Source: Patagioenas fasciata
Taxonomy: Eukaryota; Chordata; Aves; Columbiformes; Columbidae
Direction of reading: 5' to 3'
Assembly: GCF_037038585.1 (NCBI RefSeq)
Contig: NW_027288511.1
Coordinates: 372,001-436,000 of the forward strand
DNA: 64,000 nucleotides
The translations under genes and the position numbers were made by a program. Of the stretch, positions 54,676-64,000 are shown piece by piece. The stretch's first letter is position 1; each line of letters starts with the position of its first letter. Under the pieces are notes generated by a model. The model had not been told where the DNA came from and ran no database searches. It was given only the letters and a program-made list of their open reading frames with translations.

Positions 54676-57481
54676 AAATCTAAACCTAACCCCAAATCTA
54701 AACCTAGCCCCAAATCTAAACCGAAAATCTAAACCTAACCCCAAATCTAAACGTAAAATCTAAACCTAACCCCAAATCTAAACCTAACTCCAAATCTAAA
54801 CCTAAGCCCAAATCTAAACCTAACCCCAAATCTAACCCCAAATCTAAACCTAACCCCAAATCTAAACCTAAAATCTAAACCTAACCCCAAATCTAAACCA
54901 AAAATCTAAACCTAACCCCAAATCTAAACCTAACCCCAAATCTAAACCTAAAATCTAAACCTAACCCCAAATCTAAACCTAAAATCTAAACCTAACCCCA
55001 AATCTAAACCTAAAATCTAAACCTAAAATCTAAACCTAACCTAAAATTTAAACCTAACCCCAAATCTAAACCTAAAATCTAAACCTAACCCCAAATCTAA
55101 ACCTAGCCCCAAATCTAAACCGAAAATCTAAACCTAACCCCAAATCTAAACGTAAAATCTAAACCTAACCCCAAATCTAAACCTAACCCCAAATCTAAAC
55201 CTAAAATCTAAACCTAACCCCAAATCTAAACCTAACTCCAAATCTAAACCTAAGCCCAAATCTAAACCTAACCCCAAATCTAACCCCAAATCTAAACCTA
55301 ACCCCAAATCTAAACCTAAAATCTAAACCTAACCCCAAATCTAAACCTAACTCCAAATCTAAACCTAAGCCCAAATCTAAACCTAACCCCAAATCTAACC
55401 CCAAATCTAAACCTAACTCCAAATCTAAACCTAAAATCTAAACCTAACCCCAAATCTAAACCTAAAATCTAAACCTAACCCCAAATCTAAACCTAACCCC
55501 AAATCTAAACTTAAAATCTAAACCTAACCCCAAATCTAAACCTAACCCCAAATCTAAACCTAAAATCTAAACCTAACCCCAAATCTAAACCTAACCCCAA
55601 ATCTAAACCTAACCCCAAATCTAAACCTAAAATCTAAACCTAACCCCAAATCTAAACCTAAAATCTAAACCTAATCCCAAATCTAAACCTAACCCCAAAT
55701 CTAAATTTAAAATCTTAACCTAACCCCAAATCTAAACCTAACCGCAAATCTAAACTTAAAATCTAAACCTAACCCCAAATCTAAACCTAAAATCTAAATC
55801 TAACCCCAAATCTAAACCTAACCCCAAATCTAAACCGAAAATCTAAACCTAACCCCAAATCTAAACCTAAAATCTAAACCTAACCACAAATCTAAACCTA
55901 AAATCTAAACCTAACCCCAAATCTAAACCTAAAATCTAAACCTAACCCCAAATCTAAACCTAAAATCTAAACCTAACACCAAATCTAAACCTAAAATCTA
56001 AACCTAACCCCAAATCTAAACCTAGCCCCAAATCTAAACCTAAAATCTAAACCTAACCCCAAATCTAAACCTAAAATCTAAACCTAACCCCAAATCTAAA
56101 CCTAACACCAAATCTAACCCCAAATCTAAACCTAACTCCAAATCTAAACCTAAAATCTAAACCTAACCCCAAATCTAAACCTAAAATCTAAACCTAACCC
56201 CAAATCTAAACCTAACCTCAAATCTAAACTTAAAATCTAAACCTAAAATCTAAACCTAACCCCAAATCTAAACCTAAAATCTAAACCTAACCCCAAATCT
56301 AAACCTAACCCCAAATCTAAACCTAACCCCAAATCTAAACCTAAAATCTAAACCTAACCCCAAATCTAAACCTAAAATCTAAACCTAACCCCAAATCTAA
56401 ACCTAAAATCTAAACCTAACCCCAAATCTAAACCTAACCCCAAATCTAAACCTAAAATCTTAACCTAACCCCAAATCTAAACGTAACCCCAAATCTAAAC
56501 CTAAAATCTAAATCTAACCCCAAATCTAAACCTAACCCCAAATCTAAACCGAAAATCTAAACCTAACCCCAAATCTAAACCTAAAATCTAAACCTAACCC
56601 CAAATCTAAACCTAAAATCTAAACCTAAAATCTAAACCTAACCTAAAATCTAAACCTAACCCCAAATCTAAACCTAAAATCTAAACCTAACCCCAAATCT
56701 AAACCTATCCCCAAATCTAAACCTAAAATCTAAACCTAACCCCAAATCTAAACCTAAAATCTAAACCTAACCCCAAATCTAAAACAAAAATCTAAACCTA
56801 ACCCCAAATCTAAACCTAACCCCAAATCTAAACCTAAAATCTAAACCTAACCCCAAATCTAAACCTAAAATCTAAACCTAACCCCAAATCTAAACCTAAA
56901 ATCTAAACCTAAAATCTAAACCTAACCCCAAATCTAAACCTAAAATCTAAACCTAACCCCAAATCTAAACCTAACCCCAAATCTAACCCCAAATCTAAAC
57001 CTAACCCCAAATCTAAACCTAAAATCTAAACCTAACCCCAAATCTAAACCTAAAATCTAAACCTAACCCCAAATCTAAACCTAGCCCCAAATCTAAACCG
57101 AAAATCTAAACCTAACCCCAAATCTAAACGTAAAATCTAAACCTAACCCCAAATCTAAACCTAACTCCAAATCTAAACCTAAGCCCAAATCTAAACCTAA
57201 CCCCAAATCTAACCCCAAATCTAAACCTAACCCCAAATCTAAACCTAAAATCTAAACCTAACCCCAAATCTAAACCAAAAATCTAAACCTAACCCCAAAT
57301 CTAAACCTAACCCCAAATCTAAACCTAAAATCTAAACCTAACCCCAAATCTAAACCTAAAATCTAAACCTAACCCCAAATCTAAACCTAAAATCTAAACC
57401 TAAAATCTAAACCTAACCTAAAATTTAAACCTAACCCCAAATCTAAACCTAAAATCTAAACCTAACCCCAAATCTAAACCT
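52672..57481 (+). repeat. 2,377-bp tandem duplication, apparently identical copies
   Basis: Bases 52,672-55,104 match 55,049-57,481 at an offset of 2,377 bp. The match (2,433 bp) exceeds the period, so the unit is present just over two times head to tail. Shared marks are the double TAAGCCC block (52,824-53,045 and 55,201-55,422), CTAAATTTAAAATC (53,329/55,706), AACGTAACCCC, CTATCCCC (54,331/56,708) and CTAAAACAAAAATC (54,408/56,785). I compared most lines and found no internal difference. The ends are set by single mismatches (C/T at 52,671/55,048 and G/A at 55,105/57,482). The repeat has also copied the open minus-strand frame inside it, which I do not regard as a gene. Confidence 0.9.
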
Positions 57482-58699
57482 AACCCCAAATCTAAACCTA
57501 ACCCCAAATCTAAACCTAAAATCTAAACCTAACCCCAAATCTAAACCTAACCCCAAATCTAAACCTAAAATCTAAACCTAACCCCAAATCTAAACCTAAA
57601 ATCTAAACCTAACCCCAAATCCAAACCTAACCCCAAATCTAAACCTAAAATCTAAACCTAACCCCAAATCTAAACCTAAAATCTAAACCTAACCCCGAAT
57701 CTAAACCTAACTCCAAATCTAAACCTAACCCCAAATCTAAACCTAAAATCTAAACCTAACCCCAAATCTAAACCTAAAATCTAAACCTAACCCCAAATCT
57801 AAACCTAAAATCTAAACCTAACACCAAATCTAAACCTAACCCCAAATCTAAACCTAAAATCTAAACCTAACCCCAAATCTAAACCTAACCCCAAATCTAA
57901 ACCTAAAATCTAAACCTAACCCCAAATCTAAATCTAAAATCTAAACCTAACCCCAAATCTAACCCCAAATCTAAACCTAACTCCAAATCTAAACCTAAGC
58001 CCAAATCTAAACCTAACCCCAAATCTAACCCCAAATCTAAACCTAACCCCAAATCTAAACCTGAAATCTAAACCTAACCCCAAATCTAAACCTAAAATCT
58101 AAACCTAACCCCAAATTTAAACCTAAAATCTAAACCTAGCTCCAATTCTGAATCTAAAATCTAAACCTAACCCCAAATCTAAACCTAAAATCTAAACCTA
58201 ACCCCAAATCTAAACCTAAAATCTAAACCTAACCCCAAATCTAAACCTAACCCCAAATCCAAACCTAACCCCAAATCTAAACCTAAAATCTAAACCTAAC
58301 CCCAAATCTAAACCTAAAATCTAAACCTAACCCTAAATCTAAACCTAACCCCAAATCTAAACCTAACCCCAAATCTAAACCTAACCCCAAATCTAAACCT
58401 AAAATCTAAACCTAACCCCAAATCTAAACCTAACCCCAAATCTAACCCCAAATATAAACCTAACCCCAAATCTAAACCTAAAATCTAAACCTAACCCCAA
58501 ACCTAAACCTAAAATCTAAACCTAACCACACATCTAAACCTAAAATCTAAACCTAACCCCAAATCTAAACCTAAAATCTAAACCTAACACCAAATCTAAA
58601 CCTAAAATCTAAACCTAACCCCAAATCTAAACCTAGCCCCAAATCTAAACCTAAAATCTAAACCTAACCCCAAATCTAAACCTAAAATCCAAACCTAAC

Positions 58700-61300
58700 C
58701 CCAAATCTAAACCTAACCCCAAATCTAAACCTAAAATCTAAACCTAACCCCAAATCTAAATCTAAAATCTAAACCTAACCCCAAATCTAAACCTAACCCC
58801 AAATCTAAACCTAAAATCCAAACCTAACCCCAATTCTAAACCTAACCCCAAATCTAACCCCAAATCTAAACCTAAAATCTAAACCTAACCCCAAATCTAA
58901 CCCTAAATCTAAACCTAACCCCAAATCTAAACCTAAAATCTAAACCTAACCCCAAATCTAAACCTAAAATCTAAACCTAACCCCAAATCTAAACCTAAAA
59001 TCTAAACCTAACCCCAAATCTAAACCTAAAATCTAAACCTAACCCCAAATCTAAACCTAACCCCAAATCTAAACTTAAAATCTAAACCTAACCCCAAATC
59101 TAAACCTAACCCCAAATCTGAACCTAAAATCTAAACCTAACCCCAAATCTAAACCTAACCCCAAATCTAAACCTAACCCCAAATCTAAACCTAAAATCTA
59201 AACCTAACCCCAAATCTAAACCTAAAATCTAAACCTAACCCCAAATCTAAACCTAACCCCAAATCTAAACCTAAAATCTTAACCTAACCCCAAATCTAAA
59301 CCTAACCCCAAATCTAAACTTAAAATCTAAACCTAACCCCAAATCTAAACCTAAAATCTAAATCTAACCCCAAATCTAAACCTAACCCCAAATCTAAACC
59401 GAAAATCTAAACCTAACCCCAAATCTAAACCTAAAATCTAAACCTAACCCCAAATCTAAACCTAAAATCTAAACCTAAAATCTAAACCTAACCTAAAATC
59501 TAAACCTAACCCAAAATCTAAACCTAAAATCTAAACCTAACCCCAAATCTAAACCTATCCCCAAATCTAAACCTAAAATCTAAACCTAACCCCAAATCTA
59601 AACCTAAAATCTAAACCTAACCCCAAATCTAAACCTAACCCCAAATCTAACCCCAAATCTAAACCTAACCCCAAATCTAAACCTAAAATCTAAACCTAAC
59701 CCCAAATCTAAACCTAAAATCTAAACCTAACCACAAATCTAAACCTAAAATCTAAACCTAACCCCAAATCTAAACCTAAAATCTAAACCTAACACCAAAT
59801 CTAAACCTAAAATCTAAACCTAACCCCAAATCTAAACCTAGCCCCAAATCTAAACCTAAAATCTAAACCTAACCCCAAATCTAAACCTAAAATCTAAACC
59901 TAACCCCAAATCTAAACCTAACACCAAATCTAACCCCAAATCTATAACCTAACTCCAAATCTAAACCTAGAATCTAAACCTAACCCCAAATCTAAACCTA
60001 AAATCTAAACCTAACCCCAAATCTAAACCTAAAATCTAAACCTAACCCCAAATCTAAACCTAACCCCAAATCTAAACTTAAAATCTAAACCTAACCCCAA
60101 ATCTAAACCTAACCCCAAATCTAAACCTAAAATCTAAACCTAACCGCAAATCTAAACCTAACCCCAAATCTAAACCTAACCCCAAATCTAAACCTAAAAT
60201 CTAAACCTAACCCCAAATCTAAACCTAAAATCTAAACCTAACCCCAAATCTAAACCTAAAATCTAAACCTAACCCCAAATCTAAACCTAACCCCAAATCT
60301 AAACCTAAAATCTTAACCTAACCCCAAATCTAAACCTAACCCCAAATCTAAACTTAAAATCTAAACCTAACCCCAAATCTAAACCTAAAATCTAAATCTA
60401 ACCCCAAATCTAAACCTAACCCCAAATCTAAACCTAAAATCTAAACCTAACCCCAAATCTAAACCTAAAATCTAAACCTAAAATCTAAACCTAACCTAAA
60501 ATCTAAACCTAACACCAAATCTAAACCTAAAATCTAAACCTAACCCCAAATCTAAACCTATCCCCAAATCTAAACCTAAAATCTAAACCTAACCCCAAAT
60601 CTAAACCTAAAATCTAAACCTAACCCCAAATCTAAACCTAAAATCTAAACCTAACCCGAAATCTAAACCTAAAATCTAAACCTAACCCCAAATCTAAACC
60701 TAATCCCAAATCTACACCTAAAATCTAAACCTAACCCCAAATCTAAACCTAAAATCTAAACCTAACCTAAAATCTAAACCTAACCCCAAATCTAAACCTA
60801 AAATCCAAACCTAACCCCAAATCTAAACCTAACCCCAAATCTAACCCCAAATCTAAACCTAACCCCAAATCTAAACCTAAAATCTAAACCTAACCCCAAA
60901 TCTAAACCTAAAATCTAAACCTAACCCCAAATCTAAACCTAAAATCTAAACCTAAAATCTAAACCTAACCCCAAATCTAAACCTAAAATCTAAACCTAAC
61001 CCCAAATCTAAACCTAACCCCAAATCTAACCCCAAATCTAAACCTAACCCCAAATCTAAACCTAAAATCTAAACCTAACCCCAAATCTAAATCTAAAATC
61101 TAAACCTAACCCCAAATCTAAACCTAACCCCAAATCTAAACCTAAAATCCAAACCTAACCCCAATTCTAAACCTAACCCCAAATCTAACCCCAAATCTAA
61201 ACCTAAAATCTAAACCTAACCCCAAATCTAACCCTAAATCTAAACCTAACCCCAAATCTAAACCTAAAATCTAAACCTAACCCCAAATCTAAACCTAACC
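58700..61300 (+). repeat. Block duplication, offset 2,331 bp
   Basis: About 58,700-58,966 corresponds to about 61,031-61,297. Both copies hold AAATCTAAATCTAAAATC, AAAATCCAAACC, CCCCAATTC (first T at 58,834 and 61,165) and AACCCTAAATC in the same order. Between them, 59.2-60.6 kb carries zone C variants, so this duplication links zones C and D. Confidence 0.75.
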
Positions 61301-62699
61301 CCAAATCTAAACCTAACCCCAAATCTAAACCTAAAATCTAAACCTAACCCCAACTCTAAACCTAACCCCAAATCTAACCCCAAATCTAAACCTAACCCCA
61401 AATCTAAACCTAAAATCTAAACCTAACCCCAAATCTAAACCTAGCCCCAAATCTAAACCTAAAATCTCAACCTAACCCCAAATCTAAACCTAAAATCTAA
61501 ACCTAACCCCAAATCTAAACCTAACCCCAAATCTAAACCTAAAATCTAAACCTAACCCCAAATCTAAACCTAACCCCAAATCTAAACCTAAAATCTAAAC
61601 CTAACCCCAAATCTAAACCTAACCCCAAATCTAAACCTAAAATCTAAACCTAACCCCAAATCTAAACCTAAAATCTAAACCTAACCCCAAATCTAAACCT
61701 AACCCCAAATCTAAACCTAACCCCAAATCTAATCCTAAAATCTAAACCTAACCCCAAATCTAAACCTAACCCCAAATCTAACCCCAAATCTAAACCTAAC
61801 CCCAAATCTAAACCTAAAATCCAAACCTAACCCCAAATCTAAACCTAACCCCAAATCTAACCCCAAATCTAAACCTAACCCCAAATCTAAACCTAAAATC
61901 TTAACCTAACCCCAAATCTAACCCTAAATCTAAACCTAACCCCAAATCTAAACCTAAAATCTAAACCTAACCCCAAATCTAAACCTAACCCCAAATCTAA
62001 ACCTAACCCCAAATCTAAACCTAAAATCTAAACCTAACCCCAAATCTAAACCTAACCCCAAATCTAACCCCAAATCTAAACCTAACCCCAAATCTAAACC
62101 TAAAATCTAAACCTAACCCCAAATCTAACCCTAAATCTAAACCTAACCCCAAATCTAAACCTAAAATCTAAACCTAACCCCAAATCTAAACCTAAAATCT
62201 AAACCTAACCCCAAATCTGAACCTAAAATCTAAACCTAACCCCAAATCTAAACCTAAAATCTAAACCTAACCCCAAATCTCAACCTAACCCCAAATCTAA
62301 ACCTAAAATCTAAACCTAACCCCAAATCTAAACCTAAAATCTAAACCTAACCCCAAATCTAAACCTAACCCCAAATCTAAACCTAACCCCAAATCTAAAC
62401 CTAAAATCTAAACCTAACCCCAAATCTAAACCTAAAATCTAAACCTAACCCCAAATCTAAACCTAAAATCTAAACCTAACCCCAAATCTAAACCTAACCC
62501 CAAATCTAAACCTAAAATCTAAATCTAACCCCAAATCTAAACCTAACCCCAAATCTAACCCCAAATCTGAACCTAACCCCAAATCTAAACCTAAAATCTA
62601 AACCTAGCCCCAAATCTAAACCTAAAATCTAAACCTAACCCCAAATCTAAACCTAAAATCTAAACCTAACCCCAAATCTAAACCTAACATCTAAACCTA

Positions 62700-63850
62700 A
62701 CCCCAAATCTAAACCCCAAATCTAAACCTAACCCCAAATCTAAACCTAAAATCTAAACCTAAACCCAAATCTAAACCTAAAATCTAAACCTAACCCCAAA
62801 TCTAAACCTAAAATCTAAACCTAGACCCAAATCTGAACCTAAAATCTAAACCTAACCCCAAATCAAAACCTAACCCCAATTCTAAACCCCAAATCTAAAC
62901 CTAACCCCAAATCTAAACCTAAAATCTAAACCTAACCCCAAATCTAAACCTAAAATCTAAACCTAACCCCAAATCTAAACCTAACCACAAATCTAAACCT
63001 AAAATCTAAACCTAACCCCAAATCTAAACCTAACCCCAAATCTAAATCTAAAATCTAAACCTAACCCCAAATCTAAACCTAAAATCTAAACCTAACCCCA
63101 AATCTAAACCTAACCCCAAATCTAAACCTAAAATCTAAACCTAACCCCAAATCTAAACCTAACCCCAAATCTAAACCTAAAATCTAAACCTAACCCCAAA
63201 TCTAAACCTAAAATCTAAACCTAACCCCAAATCTAAACCTAACCCCAAATCTAACCCCAAATCTAAACCTAACCACAAATCTAAACCTAAAATCCAAACC
63301 TAACCCCAAATCTAAACCTAACCACAAATCTAACCCCAAATCTAAACCTAACCCCAAATCTAAACCTAAAATCTAAACCTAACCCCAAATCTAAACCTAA
63401 CCCCAAATCTAACCCCAAATCTAAACCTAACCACAAATCTAAACCTAAAATCCAAACCTAACCCCAAATCTAAACCTAACCACAAATCTAACCCCAAATC
63501 TAAACCTAACCCCAAATCTAAACCTAAAATCTAAACCTAACCCCAAATCTAACCCTAAATCTAAACCTAACCCCAAATCTAAACCTAAAATCTAAACCTA
63601 ACCCCAAATCTAAACCTAACCCCAAATCTAAACCTAAAATCTAAACCTAACCCCAAATCTAAACCTAAAATCTAAACCTAACCTCAATTCTAAACCCCAA
63701 ATCTAAACCTAACCCCAAATCTAAACCTAAAATCTAAACCTAAACCCAAATCTAAACCTAAAATCTAAACCTAACCCTAAATCTAAACCTAGACCCAAAT
63801 CTGAACCTAAAATCTAAACCTAACCCCAAATCAAAACCTAACCCCAATTC
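62700..63850 (+). repeat. Block duplication, offset 968-981 bp
   Basis: The rare series TAAACCCAAATC, CTAGACCC, CTGAACC, AAATCAAAACC, CCCCAATTC occurs at about 62,755-62,888 and again at about 63,740-63,856. The right part is offset by 968 bp (G of CTAGACCC at 62,824 and 63,792) and the left part by 981 bp. The difference is one 13-bp module missing from the later copy. Confidence 0.72.
63180..63552 (+). repeat. 158-bp local tandem duplication
   Basis: Bases 63,180-63,394 match 63,338-63,552 at an offset of 158 bp, including the 12-mer AAATCTAACCCC, CCACAAATC and AATCCAAACC (T at 63,293 and 63,451). The match is longer than the offset, so this is a short tandem duplication of a few modules. 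It is the smallest higher-order unit I could delimit. Confidence 0.8.
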
Positions 63851-64000
63851 TAAACCTAAAATCTAAACCTAACCCCAAATCTAAACCTAAAATCTAAACC
63901 TAACCCCAAATCTAAACCTAAAATCTAAACCTAACCCCAAATCTAAACCTAACCCCAAATCTAAACCTAACCCCAAATCTAAATCTAAAATCTAAACCTA

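Larger units (their letters stand above)
46500..61000 (+). repeat. Array zone C (variant set with AACTTAAAATC, CTAGCCCC, CTATCCCC)
   Basis: Diagnostic variants are AAACTTAAAATC (about 46.84 kb to 60.36 kb), CTAGCCCC (from 48,647 onward), CTATCCCC (variant T at 49,858, 52,384, 54,331, 56,708, 59,558 and 60,561), CTAAAACAAAAATC (its lone C at 49,935, 52,461, 54,408 and 56,785) and CTAAATTTAAAATC (TTT at 49,047, 51,382, 53,329 and 55,706). The matching offsets between markers (2,526, 1,947 and 2,377 bp) show successive overlapping duplications of blocks of about 2-2.5 kb. About 57.5-58.7 kb is plainer and breaks this periodicity. No gene is seen. Confidence 0.75.
1..64000 (+). repeat. Telomere-like 13/18-bp satellite array filling the whole window
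   Basis: Every part of the window reads as head-to-tail copies of an 18-bp module (AAATCTAAACCTAACCCC) and a 13-bp module (AAATCTAAACCTA). The second is the first without ACCCC. Orientation is constant: the plus strand is almost pure A, C and T, and G occurs only as single substitutions such as CTGAAATC, CTAGCCCC or TAAGCCC. The two modules mostly alternate as 18+13 (31 bp) or 18+18+13 (49 bp). Runs of up to four 18-mers occur, for example near 37,431-37,485. Shortened forms AAATCTAACCCC (12 bp) and AAATCTAAACCCC (13 bp) recur. GC content follows from the modules: 7/18 for the long one, 3/13 for the short one. The motifs resemble telomeric CCCTAA-type DNA, but no run of a known perfect telomere repeat is present. 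No unique sequence interrupts the array, so there is no gene to annotate. The type of chromosome region and the host taxon are inference. Confidence 0.98.
61000..64000 (+). repeat. Array zone D (variant set with CCCCAATTC, AATCCAAACC, CTAGACCC)
   Basis: This is the last part of the window, marked by CCCCAATTC, AAAATCCAAACC, AACCCTAAATC, CTAGACCC (G at 62,824 and 63,792, 968 bp apart) and AAATCAAAACC. A block at about 61.05-61.30 kb repeats one at about 58.7-58.97 kb with a 2,331-bp offset (CAATTC at 58,834 and 61,165). A 158-bp tandem duplication lies at 63,180-63,552. The array is still continuous at the last base, so its true end lies outside the window. Confidence 0.6.

Noticed and set aside
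50298..55422. Three identical minus-strand open frames of 73 codons at 50,298-50,519, 52,824-53,045 and 55,201-55,422
   Set aside because: They are copies of one repeat block moved by the 2,526- and 2,377-bp duplications. They start with TTG, are low-complexity translations of the satellite, and show no domain. Identity comes from recent DNA duplication, not from protein selection.
1..64000. CRISPR array
   Set aside because: There are no unique spacers: every interval between repeats is itself repeat, with units of 13 and 18 bp, and there are no cas genes.
1..64000. Active canonical telomere
   Set aside because: No run of perfect CCCTAA, CCCTAAA, CCTAA or CCCCAA units is present. Single CCCTAAA heptamers occur only as scattered variants (for example near 37.35 and 38.39 kb). 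A non-canonical chromosome end remains possible and is listed as a finding.
1..64000. Simple sequencing or assembly error as the cause of the variants
   Set aside because: Most variants recur in several higher-order copies with identical neighbours, which random errors would not do. Collapse or false duplication of the near-identical blocks at 22-26, 38-44 and 52-57 kb cannot be excluded.

Overview
The whole 64 kb window is one uninterrupted tandem satellite array built from degenerate telomere-like DNA. I see no protein-coding gene, RNA gene, transposon or stretch of unique sequence. A homogeneous array this large implies a eukaryotic chromosome, in subtelomeric, pericentromeric or other heterochromatin. 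The sequence does not identify the species or even the kingdom.

Two main modules are mixed. The long module L is 18 bp (AAATCTAAACCTAACCCC) and the short module S is 13 bp (AAATCTAAACCTA), which is L without its last five bases ACCCC. They are mostly strung as L-S (31 bp) and L-L-S (49 bp), with rarer 12-bp and 13-bp deletion forms. L reads as three hexamers, AAATCT, AAACCT and AACCCC, each one or two changes from the telomeric hexamer AACCCT. On the minus strand L is GGGGTTAGGTTTAGATTT. The orientation never switches: the plus strand is C/A-rich throughout, with G present only as scattered substitutions.

Shared variant modules reveal larger repeats on top of the 13/18-bp level, and they divide the array into zones with approximate edges. 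Zone A is about 1-35,700, zone B about 35,700-46,500, zone C about 46,500-61,000 and zone D about 61,000-64,000. Measured higher-order spacings include 7,288, 5,099, about 4,300, 2,710, 2,526, 2,377, 2,145, 1,947, 1,812, 792 and 158 bp. The youngest-looking events are a 2,710-bp-spaced duplication (38,388-43,710) and a 2,377-bp tandem duplication (52,672-57,481). By eye, line by line, I found no differences between their copies. An 1,812-bp tandem duplication (22,241-25,902) shows two small differences.

The array looks like an old telomere-derived seed that expanded by unequal exchange or replication-based amplification, with repeated local homogenisation. Short open frames on the minus strand are by-products of the 18-bp period and are not annotated as genes. 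All comparisons were made by eye, so copy boundaries may be off by a few bases and identity statements need a self-alignment.
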